From Bolinopsis microptera (Eukaryota > Ctenophora > Tentaculata > Lobata > Bolinopsidae), in the NCBI RefSeq assembly GCF_026151205.1, contig NC_087078.1, forward strand, positions 14,649,118 to 14,713,117: a stretch of DNA of 64,000 bases, read 5' to 3'. This document shows positions 33,335 to 45,500 of the stretch, in pieces; position 1 is the first letter of the stretch, and each line of letters opens with the position of its first letter. The notes under the pieces are model-generated. The model did no database searches. It was not told the DNA's origin and worked only from the letters and a program-made list of their open reading frames with translations. The position numbers and the translations under genes were made by a program.

Positions 33335-34571
33335 TCACAATTTAGTTCTAGTAGCCCTCGGTCTTTTCTTATCGGCGACGGTTTTGTCTCTGGAATCCCC
33401 ATTTTTGGGACCTTCATCCTGCTGGGTGACAATTGAGACCAGCCCAGCTAAGTCTTCCTTCACTTCAGAAAGTCTCAAAATGTAGATGACAGGATTCACA
33501 GCAGCGTTCATAACGACACTAAGCCGAGAGAGGAATATGTTGACGTACACCACTTTGCCAATGAAAGTAATGTGATCGTCAATGCTCAGGAGAACCACCA
33601 AGATGCAGAGCCAGATAGGGACATTGAAGACAGCGTATGTGACTGTGTAGAGGACGATGGTTATGGAAGCCTTGCTCATAGCAGCAGCTCTGTCCGTCCA
33701 GCTTCCTGGGTTTACAGAGGCAGAGAGCTGTTGAAGATGGGAGCCTGGGTTACAGGAAATGGAAGGTTTCTGGTACCTACTCATCCGGCTCCGGTGCTTG
33801 ATGGTGATCATCAGGATATATCCGCTGCAGATAAAGACAGGGACTGCAGGTAGGACCCAGGTTATTATAACCAGGGAGTAGGACACTACATTGTATGCTG
33901 CTGTGTTGTAATCCAGGAAGTTAAGATCAGGTAGGCCCCAGGAACAGGCCCCTATCTGGGGAGCAAAGTAGATGGGGGGAGACTTGGTGCTGAAGAAGAG
34001 GGGGAGGGCTGCCTGGGCTACTTGGAAGAGGAGATATAAGAAGACGGAGAGAAGAATATTGCGGTTCGTGGGACGAGGTACCAGATCACAGATAGTCATC
34101 CATCTGACCACACTTAGTGTGGCTACCACAAACACAGACATTCTGGAGGACACATTGAAGAGAAATCCGGTGAGGATACAAAGCGGGGGGCTGGAGAGAA
34201 GGACAGGGTCCCTGCTGTATACCATGCTGATAGCAGAGGGGAGACAGCAGAGGCAGGTCACTATGTCTGTTACTGACGCCACCAGGTACAGGAGAAACGT
34301 AGCTTTGTCTGATCGTCTGTAGAATGACGGGAGACACAACGAATTCAGCGCCAGGCCTGGGAAATTATCTGTTTCAAATCTAATCTTTATTTAATGTTTT
34401 GTCTCATAGCAAAAAACTTCAATTTATTACTTATAATTTTTAGCTGACCAACTGCCAGTAATTTATTTGCATATTTGTAATATGTTTCTTGGGATAAAAT
34501 AATGGTTATGTCTCACCTATAAGGCAGGAACTGATTTCTATCGCCCCGAATATTTCGTCTGTAAATGTCAT
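33335..34571 (-). CDS. Rhodopsin-class 7TM receptor, two exons, intact
   Basis: Exon 1 is 34571-34517 (ATG, 18 codons plus one base, donor GTGAGA). Exon 2 is 34356-33335 (acceptor TTTCCCAG). Joined they give 358 residues. The intron cuts TM1, and the join restores CLIGLALNSL with the TM1 Gly/Asn motif. TM3 ends LSVVRWMTICD (Arg kept, acidic DRY residue absent), TM6 has YAVFNVPIWLC (FxxP instead of CWxP) and TM7 has NAAVNPVIYIL (NPxxY kept). The C-tail is short and basic (KKRPRATRTKL). It is probably a peptide- or amine-type orphan receptor at the cell surface; the ligand cannot be inferred. Confidence 0.9.
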
Positions 34572-35610
34572 TATTCTACTGAGAAATGAAGGTTATTCAT
34601 TTTAACACAACAATTTTAACATCTAAAACATATAAATAAAAATAGTTCGCCGGAAATTGTCTTGGGACGAACTATTCAGAATGAACGTATTTGAAGACAA
34701 AAGGTACGTGAACACAAAAAGTCAACAGTATGAATATGACTGTAAGATAGAAGAGAACGCTGGCTATGATTAATACAAAAAAAGAGACCTACTGAATATT
34801 GTGATATAACAGACAGAATATTCATATATATATATATATATGCGATCTACAAAGATCTAAACAGATTGTCACGTGTCACGTTTAGAATGGGGAGCCACAT
34901 ACCTCATACTATCGCACTCTAACTTAATATTTGATCGAATTTTGTAGAACCACTTTAATTCTACCATCTACGATCGACAGTATCTGACAAGTTTGTCGAA
35001 GAATAAGGGTACCAGAACCAATGGTTAAATAGCTTTCTATTTCAGACTAGACAAGGTCTATTGCAACACCCACTGCATAGCTTTGATCTCGCTAAACTCT
35101 TACACGGGGAGAGAGGGGAGGGGTCAGGGGTGGATAACTAAAAGGAAATTAAAAGTTGAGCCACTGAGTGTCCAGATTAAAGCTTAAGTTAAGAACATCA
35201 GGATAATTTCCTTTTGAATGAAACACTATGTAATACTTCAGGACTACATATACATACAAAATAGCACACATAATTCTATTGAGAACGTTGCTCAGGAATC
35301 AGGATCAGTCTTATTTTGATGACAAGGAGTGGCTGAAGATAACAGAGACAGGTGTATTTTGCTGTTAGACACATGATTAATACAATCATATTTTAATTTA
35401 AATTTGATCGAATTTTGAATCAAACCTCTACTCCACCCTTATAGCTGAATAATAGTGTTATTGACAAGTGTTTGATTCGGTGAAGATTAAAGCTACTGCC
35501 GGTCGACAGCTTATCATCTAAATCTAGAGTCTAGACAGGGACTGATCTGAATAAGTCTCTTTCCAGGGGTGTAACGGCTACCCCAGAACCCTACTATGTA
35601 GGAGGATGAA

Positions 35611-35630
35611 GGGGGGGGGGGGGGGGGGGG
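35611..35630 (+). repeat. Homopolymer of 20 G
   Basis: An uninterrupted run of 20 G in AT-rich DNA, comparable to the G/C tracts at the ends of the 12308-13418 element. No partner tract or TTAA is seen here. Confidence 0.9.
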
Positions 35631-36145
35631 CTCCGGATAAGAAGCTCAAATACTGATCCAAACGAATGAAAAGTATAGTTTAAGATTTGTTAACTCCCTA
35701 ACTATGATGTTTATTGTTTATGGTACCAAATGAGCATATTTGTATAATTTAATCAAATATTGAGGGGAAAAAAAGCATCGTGTCAAGCAATGAGGATTAT
35801 AGATGGTGATTGGCTATCTAGAAGTCAAGTTGTTACATAACGCTGATTGGCTGCAGGGCACCGTATGTTATCTAGATGGTAATTGGTTCCGAGAACCTAT
35901 GTGGCAGATCAATCAAAGCTCGTAAATACTCTAAATAAAACCGAATCCACCATTTTTATTCATTATAAGTTACATTGGAAGGTTAGGTTTCTCTTTCTTT
36001 ATCAGTTACATTGGAAGGTTTGGTTTCTCTTTCTGGATTTGATACATCAACAAATATCGATTTAACTAGCGAAACAATTTTCTGAATCTACCTGGCGAAA
36101 AGAAGTTCAGTAACCAAGAACGAAAACTGATTAACACTTTTTTAG

Positions 36146-36226
36146 CCTGGGGACCCCAGGCTATCATGTTCATAAACATATAAAATAGAGATTCGGCGGA
36201 ATGACAGGCTGAGCGCCGCCCGGTAA
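36146..36226 (+). repeat. Short structured interspersed repeat, copy 3
   Basis: The most regular copy: CCTGGGGACCCCAGG palindrome, CTATCATGTTCATAAACA, AATAGAGATTCGGCGGAATG, and GGCTGAGCGCCGCCCGGTAA. The three copies are all in + orientation. Confidence 0.75.
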
Positions 36227-38473
36227 CACTTCTCAGGAAGTCAATGACATAAAACTGCAAGCTTGGTTTACTTCCATTTTTATTTGTTTGTCAAATTTGT
36301 TTGTCAAATTTCTATCAGGAAACAGAGTGCAGTGCAGGGAGAAATAAGTTTCACCCTGAATGTAAGAGAATGTAATAGAAAGTTTCACCCTGTAATAGTT
36401 ATAATCTGAACATTTAAATCTGTCCCGCGGATTTGTCAAACTGACCGTCGGTTGAATTGCAAAAATGCTGACATGCGCAACGGTCAAAATCCAAATACTC
36501 GCGTTCAGTTAAACAGTTTAATAAGTTTAACAGTTAATTAATCAAGTTATCGTTTACGAAAACGCATATAACTGTATTCATTATTCTCCGTTTCAATTAC
36601 TCCAATTCACAGTTACCGGTCACAAAGTCTAAAGTAGACAATGTTAATGTACTTGGTTTTAAAACTATTTCTCCATGTGCTTGCTAGTAACTGCTCCTTC
36701 ATCACAAACTAGCGTACTCATCCGAAACACGTAGTATGCAATTTAATTGTTGCTTTCTTTTGAGACGTTACTCTAGTTTATCAATGGTTTTATCAGTTTG
36801 AAATGATCTTAAACCACACTTGAAACATTGAGGCGATTGTTTTGTTTTACGTGGTTTAAGAACCTATATGATCACGATTGTTCAATGGATGTTTTTTAAA
36901 AGATCCCAAATAAACACTTCGTAATAATGGTGTTTTATTGAAAGTGGGAGTTGCTTTTCCTTGTCTTGATTGGTTCTAGTATAGGGTGGCGGTACAGATA
37001 TCGAACTATATATACTACAGTAGTCCCTTAAATACCAGTCTGCCATGAAATGTTTAAAACATCAACGTGTAAATTATCCTTGAGCCTGCACCTTAACTTC
37101 TATACTGAGTTACAGTATAACTATAAAGTAAAACTCAAGTTGGATGCATGCGTTGGTTTACGGGTAATTTAGAAAAGCTGTTGATGCCAAGTTAGGAACT
37201 CACGGCAATTATAAGCAAATCATTGCTTGTCGAGCCCAATAATTTCAGTGCTCAAGAATCGTGCAGTTCTGATTGGCTTCCCAGTGATATGAGACCTCAT
37301 GCTCAACCAATCGTTTTTCAGAGTTTCTGATGAAAGACTGAGCACTATAGAGTATAGAGTTATGGTTTACATGCTCGATGTTAGTCTCACGAATGTAGTA
37401 TCCTCAATTTTGCTCTCTTGATAGGAAAATCTCTTATATTTTCCTAATCATATCAAAATCTTAATGTCAATGGATGACACAATGTCAATGGATGACACAA
37501 TTAAAGTTTCCCATAAAATTGTATTTTAATTCTTCCTTCTTCTAACTTGCAACTGCCGGCTCAATCCATTTTACTGGTATTTTAGTTTTGATAATCTAAA
37601 GCTTACAGTAGACTGCAAGGCGTTTAAAACACATAGTTTTCATCAGCCCCCTCTCGATTGAGATACGAATTTTCAAAATTTAAATAGAACTTGATTCAGT
37701 TTCATTAAATTTATTGATCTTACATAGTCAAACTTTATTAAGTCCTTATTATGAGACTGCTTTGAAATTCGTTTCTTCAGATTATGTCACAGCAATTATT
37801 CATTTTAGCTATAGACATCAAATATCGATTTGCACTTTCGCTATATCTTTAAAAATTTAAATACTTATCTTGTTTCATGAGCCCATCTAATATCTGATCA
37901 TGATATAAGTTTGGTAATTGATCAGTTAACCTATGGGAAAGAATCTTTGTAACTCTATCTATCATCATGAATTCGTAACACATACGTAATAAGAAAGTTA
38001 AACGTCTTAGCTTTGTAGATATTGATAAAGAATATCCTTAGTTTAGGAGGATGGATGAGGTAGCAACAAAACTCGTCCAGGAACGCGGTTAAAATTGCAA
38101 ATCGCAATCAGTCAATTTTTAAGAGCTTCTTTCAGTGTATAGTTTTGAAGTAAAGTGATGAAATATGTAAACAGTTTTTTCGACTTTACAAAACATAGGC
38201 TTGGCAGTCAATATGACCATTTTAAAAATTGTACTAACTTTATAAAATCTATGGACACAGCAGAAAATAAACTTCTTTCATGACTTGGTCATATTTTGGA
38301 CTTCTTTGCCTGTCTCGAAATTAAACTCGGACATACTTATTCCTTGCTTGTTGAATAGAATCGTTCGACTTCTTGATTAACATCCAGTACTCTGTAACGA
38401 TAACAACTATTTGTACTCTCTAGCGAGGAGCAAGTTTCAAAAGTTGTCTGAGCTGGAGCGACATGACAGTCTG

Positions 38474-38831
38474 ATGAGGCAGGTCTTACAACTTACCATC
38501 TTACTTCTGCTTCAACTTGATTATTCACAGTAAGTGGAACTAAAACAAATATATGGTCCAACATATTGTTGGGGTTTATATAAATTTTAGAGATTTTAAT
38601 GGCCTTTATGCTATAACAAGAGCATGGCTGTGTAAGAGCATGGCTAGACAGAGCTTCTGTTTGTAAAATATTTTAATCAAAATATGACATGAACGATGAG
38701 AAAAATCATTTCAGAAGATGTATCGGAAAATAATTAATTGAAATTTATTACCTAATGTCAAGTTTTGAGTTTGATTTCAAATTTAATGAAAAATCTCCGC
38801 AGTGGTGAGGAATGGGACCCCGAAAACACAC
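38474..38831 (+). CDS. Candidate alternative leader 1 of the Ig gene (two exons)
   Basis: Exon 38474-38529 starts with ATG and encodes MRQVLQLTILLLLQLDYS, a signal-peptide-like sequence, and ends in phase 2 at a GTAAGT donor. Exon 38803-38831 (acceptor CTCCGCAG) encodes HGEEWDPENT and ends in phase 1 at GTAAGT. Phase 1 is what the first Ig exon at 43172 needs. It is supported only by hydrophobicity, splice signals and phase; it could be a different small gene. Confidence 0.42.
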
Positions 38832-41792
38832 GTAAGTTATTTTATTAGATTATTGTAATGACTTATGCGATTAACTGTCATTCCTTTTTAATACTTGCTT
38901 TTTGTATTTTGTTTTCCAACTCCTAAGTAACGAATGTGTCAGTGGATCTACTGTCCGCGTCAGTCCATTTTAATAAATAAAATTGAAAGGATTGATTTTT
39001 TATAAAGTCATGACGTTGAGTTGTCCTGTAAAACGCCTTTGGCTCTAAAGTCTAAGTATGAGCATATACAAACATTTACTTAAAATATGCTGACGCGCTT
39101 CACTTGCGCCATCAAACCAATTTAAAACAACTAATAAAGTAGATCTTCGAGGATTTATTTGTCCTTTTACGGTTATCAAACATTTGTAGTTGCTGGGGAG
39201 CAAAATGTCGTGCACGATTGCTTATACTTATAGAGTAATAACTTAGTAAGAAACCACAAACAAAAGCCCACGGTATGACATCACATAGTGAGCCACATAC
39301 TCACAACGTTGCCAGTTACTGAGTAACGCACATAATCTTTTAAAACAAGCACTGCATTGTACGCACTTCACTCTGGTCTTATCTTTTAACTTTGCAAACT
39401 TTCTCAACACTGCTTATGACATTGCCATTGTTTTGATCTTCTAATGCAGAATATACGTCAGTTGATGATCAAATGTAAATCATGTCGACGCCCAAGCAAC
39501 TCCAAATATAACGAGGAGGCGGCGAGGAGAAGCATTTCCGACTCCTTAATTTACATTCTTGTCATTTTTGTCCAATCTTAATCGTTCTATATTGCCGGTC
39601 ATTTCAGAGACGACTCGTGCATTCGCACTCCTGCTTAATGAAATACGCTAGTGCAGCATTACCGTGGCCAATGCTGAATGCAGCAAATTAAATAGTCACA
39701 TTGCTACAAGTGTTCAACTTGACGAATTAATCTAAAACCTATCGCTTCACAAGCACTGTTCAATCCTATTCAATCGCAGACGTCCGCTGGAATTATGGTC
39801 TGTGTGACAGTCATGAATCATTTTTTTGCGTAATTATGACATTTTTTGCTTGCTTCTTAAGAAATTGTTCGAACATCTCAAAATACCTTCGGATTTGATC
39901 GGTAGAAACATAATAACATTTCAACTTTATCAATGATCACTTATTAATGCTCAGAACTCGATGCCAAATCATTTAGTCGCCGTAGTCATCTTTAATTGTA
40001 AAAAGCTAACAGTTATTAATCGGTAGGCTATACATTTTATTAAAAACTCTAAAGCGAACCCCAAAATGAGCTATCATTACCAACGAAGTTCGAAGGAGGT
40101 TAAACTTAATTAACGATTTGAATGGCATTCTTTATTCTCAAGTCCTAAATTTCTCAAGGCTATCCAAGGACTATAGGATGATCTCCGTCAAACGATGCGA
40201 TATCACGCGTCACGAGAGAATTGGGGGTCTTGTGGCCTAGAATGACTATAGAACAGTAGAAGAGTTGTGTGATGTGAAATGGCGTACAGACTACAAGTCT
40301 ATTCACTACGCCTCTTGCGCAGGGCACCCACACCGAGAACACGTGTGCGCGCACTATATCAGTTCATTTCTTGGTTGTCTGTTTGGTTGACGCGTCTAAT
40401 TGCTGTCTGCACTGGTCGTTTTAAACAAATCCTTAAAAGTTTGACATCGAAATAGGAAGTTTTGCATCTCTCAATTAAAGCGGCTATGAATTGTATAAAA
40501 CTATTACGTCTAAAATAGTCTTTGTTTTTTGATGGCCAAGTCTAGTCTAAATCTTGGGTGGGTTTCTGCAGTGCTATAACACATCAGGTTTTTTATAGCA
40601 AACCTGAAACCATCAACTCTCCAATCATGTGATCAAATCTAGAACCACGGTTATGTGTCTCAATGATACATGAAGTGATTTTCAATCGTGCGCTGACTAC
40701 TAAAGTGTAAACGATGAAGCATGACTGTCAAGTGTCAATTTGATCATTTTCAAACTCGAATCTTGAAAAGCATCCATGTCCAGCAGTTTTGTACTTTAAG
40801 GGAAAATTGCAGTGCTGAAGACAAACTGCCTTGACTGAATCACTCTCATTTGTGCATTTGTAAGCCGTTTGGCATGTGACCATGATTTCGAATGGAACAA
40901 CGCAAATGCAAGTTTTTGCTGCATATCACGTGATATTTGTTTAATATGCAAGGCCGGTGACGCACTGCGTGATCAACAGAACAGTACGCACTTTTCACGA
41001 GCATTGACAGTTCCATTGTAGTCGAATTTGGTGCTCGTTAAGAGGTTGCCGCGTTTAAAAATTTTAAAATGTTAAGCTGTTGAAAATACGCCGCTCTTTG
41101 GGCATTGACGACTTGGCAGTGAAATCGTATGGGCCGCTTATTTATCTATCACGTGACATCTTCACTCTTCAGTTGGCTCCGTTTGATTTTGCCTTTCGCA
41201 TAAACTGCTTGTTGCACATGTTGTCATAGTTTGAAATCCGACCTTGGATAGCAAGATGACGATAAAGTTTGTTATGATTTCATACTTACTGTTTTCCTAC
41301 GTTACCGAATATAATCGAGGCTTATTACCAGCACTTAGTTTGTGAATTGTGACACAGCGTTGTTTCGTGTCGTCCTATAAGTACGAGGACGATAAGAGCT
41401 GTCGCTATGATAACTTAGTAGTTTGTATAATGTATATTCATAATTTAACTGACAGTTTATTTTCTGTCAGATAGGGTTAAAACTTAGATTGAGAATTTAT
41501 TGATCATATTATATTGAGAATAAGACCGGTTGAATGTAATCGCACATTTACCTGATACCTCTAACCTCTGTTAAGTTTGCCAATGCCAATGCTTACTTTG
41601 AGATGAACTTAGGTAGAGGGTAAAGTTGCATATAAGACTTAATGATTTGACAGGATGGTTCATTTCTTTGTGTAGAGGAAAAAAGGCTAAAAGTTTATGT
41701 ATAGCTTTACAATTTACAAGCGTCAGCTGATTTCAAAGTTAACTCCTAATTACCATATAGCACACTTTTAATGACGAATTGACGACCAGAGG
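38832..41792. other. No exon recognised
   Basis: Non-coding by inspection. A further ATG-led hydrophobic run (MTIKFVMISYLLFSYV at 41256) has no matching donor. Several CACGTG words occur (for example 40927, 41151). Confidence 0.4.
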
Positions 41793-41850
41793 ATGATCTT
41801 AAATATCAGATATATACTCTGTATTTCGTTGCTCATCAATGCAGCGTCAA
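41793..41850 (+). CDS. Candidate alternative leader 2 of the Ig gene
   Basis: ATG-led, 58 bp, encoding MILNIRYILCISLLINAAS, a typical signal peptide, with a GTAAGT donor in phase 1. Joined to the 43172 exon it continues TDLFVTANTFD. It is the same length and phase as the leader at 42524. Confidence 0.6.
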
Positions 41851-42523
41851 GTAAGTATGATTTTAAACTAATTCGTTAGGAGAATTGCTGAATAAGGTAG
41901 TGTGTAGCAAAACTAAACAGTTTAATTCGTTGGATTAAAGTTAAGTTAGCTTTCTTTATAGTAACAAGTAGTGGTAACAACGCGCTAACATCGTGTCGAA
42001 TATGATAAACTGTCAAAAATCTAGTTTCTTTGTTATATCGGTGGGTTGAATGAACGGATGACTATATTTTGGTAGATCGATGATAGTCTTATATATTAGA
42101 TAAGAAGATGGTAGCTTGTGCGCACATGTTGATATAACGTAATAAACCAACGCACGTCTACTGTAAAACAGCAAAGTGTGATATAGCAGAGATATGGGTT
42201 GGGGTTTGTGAAATTTGACTAGATCGGCAATAAGGGGCAATTTCATTAGGCCTTAGGACTCGAACCATGCGTACAGTTGATATTGATAATAACCTAACAA
42301 ACCACGTGTCAAGAATGCCCATTTGTGACAACTGTATTTGCCATGGTAACAATGCGTAGTTGCCTTGGTAACAAATCGGAGTTGCTTTCTCAACAAGGCT
42401 GTAAGGTGCCCCCTGCTGAGTGAGTTTGATCATGAGATTGGCTCCACCGATATTTGCACAGCACGCTGTTCACTTCACCCACTCTTCATATCTGTTCTGT
42501 CTGTTTACTGACGTGAAGATAGT

Positions 42524-42581
42524 ATGTGGTTAGCACCCACGCTTCTCTTCGACACCTTTATCCTTATCTCAGTCATGTCAG
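42524..42581 (+). CDS. Leader 3 of the Ig gene (signal peptide exon)
   Basis: ATG-led, 58 bp, encoding MWLAPTLLFDTFILISVMS with a GTACAG donor in phase 1. It is nearest to the first Ig exon, separated by a 590-bp intron, and continues as SADLFVTANTFD. I take it as the default start because of proximity. Confidence 0.62.
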
Positions 42582-45500
42582 GTACAGGTCTATAGATTAT
42601 GCGCGAAAAATACTTGAGCCTAAATGCTTCTTTATCACGGCAACACTGTACCGTCGATTGGTGGTGACTCTGAACTTACTAGATTAATAGTTTTAAACTA
42701 ATTACAACACTACAAATCTATTACATTTATTGAGAAAATTGTGTAATGTAATGCGATGGAAGTTCTTTAAGCTGGCAATTCCAGTCCAAACCCTGGAAAC
42801 ATGACATAAAAGATTCGGTTTTACTTCTTTGAATGAAAAGCACTAATGTAATATATCGAAGGAGATAGTTTCAACTTTCAATTACTATGCTGTCACTATA
42901 AAAACGAACCTTAACACTATTTGGAAAATGTCCATGAGCCAAATTCTCTATTCAATCTAACTCCAATGCGAATGTATAGCAACCTTTCAATTATCAGTAT
43001 TTTTTTCTCAACAATCTACGAAAATATGTCCCTGCGCATAAAAAATAAGGAAAAGAAAGCGCAGAAATTATCAGAATCATCACGTCTGAATTTTTAACGA
43101 GTCAATATCAGCAACTGATGAACAGGGACGATCAGGTTCGGCCTAAAACTAACTAACAAGGGAATTTTCAGCGGATTTGTTTGTGACTGCCAACACGTTT
43201 GACCTGATCGGGTTTGTGGGGGGCGGAGTTACAATGTACGCCACTGTGAGGGGAGACCCTCGCCCCACCGCAGATGACATAACCTGGATAAAGATGCAAG
43301 GAAACATGCCCGAGGATCGAATACTGATAACATACGATCTCAAAACAAACGAGTCTAGAATCCGTATAAATGAGCTGGAGTATGACGATGCTGGAACCTA
43401 CTATTGTACTGCCATGATAAACGGGGTCAGCAAGAGCGTCAGCATGACATTGAACGTCGTCGGTAAGTGCCTTTAGGGTAAATATAAATAGATTATCATT
43501 ATATGTGATGATTTTAGTAAGAAAATAATAAATTAGATATTGGTATCATAAGCTTTTAAGCTCTCACATGACCCCAATACCCCATTAGTCCGCCGAATAG
43601 ATTATTCGCTAATCTGGGCGATTTCCACTGCGCCTTACAATTACCATTGTTCAGCGAATTGGCGGGGCATATGCAGTATACAAATTTTTTATTGTCTTTA
43701 GCTTTAAATCCTGTCCATTAGCTTTCTTTCCCCACTTATGCCATAACCTACCCTCAGTGGAACCGGAGATATTTAGAGTAACAGGACTGATGACTTTTAA
43801 AGCAGTTGGTCAGAGTGTAATTCTGAGTGTCACTGTGAACGGCAACCCCATTCCCGCTGCTGAAGACATTACCTGGGCCAAGATGGACAGCAGGAGTATA
43901 CCAATGCCGCTGTCACATGATAGGTAAGCACTAAGTAATGCTATGTGCTAGCTTTTATTGATTTTCATTTTTCCAACCTTGGTAGTGGTGGATATAGTGT
44001 GCGTAAGACTGCAGTTGTATACTTTGTTTATACCAAATTTGATGGAAATTGTTAAATAGGTAATAACAACCATCTCAAGATCGATATCAAATGTCAATTT
44101 TACTCAGATGTATTATATAACACCGTATTTAAATGAATAAAAATGATAACTGGTGACGTTAAGCAATGAGTCGAATGTCGATAAGTGGTAAACCCCTCCA
44201 AATTGATAGAAAATCCCATTTTAAAAGTTATACCACTCGCAGATTTGAGCTTAATAACGGCAACAAAGAGCTCACGATAACTGATCTAGAGATTGCAGAC
44301 GAGGGCTGGTACAAATGTCTCGTAAAAACTGACGAGGGAAAAGCGGAAGCTCCTTTCTTGTTGCATGTTCTAGGTTCGTTTATGTTTAAAATAAAGAAAT
44401 TCAAATTCAACGAGAATTGAACCTTCGAAAAAAATCTTCTTTCCAAGATGCAAGGAACTAGATCTGGTCGGATGTAGGATCAAGGCGTCTTAAAATTATC
44501 GATGCGTATATATCAGACGAGAACGAATTGACACCTGTGAGATTGATGAAGCTGTTATAAATAGTTGCTAGGTTCCACTGCGTAGATTATTCTGACGTGT
44601 TCCTTTGTGGTTGGAGGGGATAGCTGGCAATGACAGCCGGAGTTAATCAGCTTTCAATAGAATCATGAGTGGACGTCTGAAAACCACTAACCAGAAACGA
44701 TAATGTCATCGTGTCGTGACAGTTTGGTATTGGAAACGATTCTTACATGACACGAGGAACTTAGCACTTACATATTTGGTTACGGAACCTACTGCCAAGT
44801 GCCAACATGTTCTCATATCAATTAATTGGCTGTGGAACCTACTGTGAAATTGAACTATAGGTCCGGTCGAGACTAGTTTAAGATAGTTGGCAATTAACTT
44901 GCTAGGAGCTCATATTCACATATTATATTGAACTCCTCCCAATGAGTGAAAAGTTTTAACATTTACTCCTCCCCAGGAATGAGAAGTATCGAGGAAAGTG
45001 CAGTAGGTGTGGTGGGGAACTCAGTGAGTATGTCCTGTGCCGCTACCTATGTGGAGAACGTTTACCCGGGAACCAAAACCACCATCAACTGGTACCGGTA
45101 CGAGGCTCCTGACATACCGCTAGCAGGATCAACGATGGAGTCTGAGGTGATTTGCTTTACGTATTTGCGTTTAAATAACAGTTAAAGTCATCGGACTGGC
45201 AAATAAGCAAAAAAAAGTCACATGACTTGTATAATAAGTCGAGGCTAAATAGTTGGCAGTCAAACTGTCTAGACATAATCCAGTTGAAAATATCGCTGGA
45301 CTAAACAAATATTGCAGGAATCTTCGACTCAAGCGTCCACAAGCGTGCTAACCCTGACTGATCTGGACTGGACCGACGAGGGAGAATACTTCTGTACCTC
45401 GTCCTACCCAGGGTTTCCTGATGATAGCCTCTACAACGCCACCCTCAACATCAGAGGTTAGTGGGTTGTCTCGGTGGGTTTCTTGTGATCTTATGATTAG

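Larger units (their letters stand above)
34572..38473. other. 3.9-kb intergenic region, no gene recognised
   Basis: Contents: an (AT)n tract near 34829-34841, a 20-G homopolymer at 35611-35630, three ATTGG (CCAAT-type) words between 35808 and 35885, a 44-bp tandem duplication (GTTACATTGGAAGGTT twice) at 35968-36036, the structured repeat at 36146, and a direct repeat of TGTCAATGGATGACACAA near 37464-37500. No splice-compatible exon was found. Confidence 0.45.

Noticed and set aside
33572-34322. Plus-strand ORFs opposite the minus-strand receptor
   Set aside because: Shadows of the receptor coding sequence; no domains and wrong codon character.
35800-36060. CCAAT-type words and a TATA-like run as a gene promoter at 35.8 kb
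   Set aside because: No convincing coding exon follows; the 60-codon ORF at 35883 is built on a 44-bp tandem duplication.
41256-41342. Another ATG-led hydrophobic peptide as a fourth leader
   Set aside because: No phase-1 GT donor follows in a suitable position, and the frame stops after a short tail.
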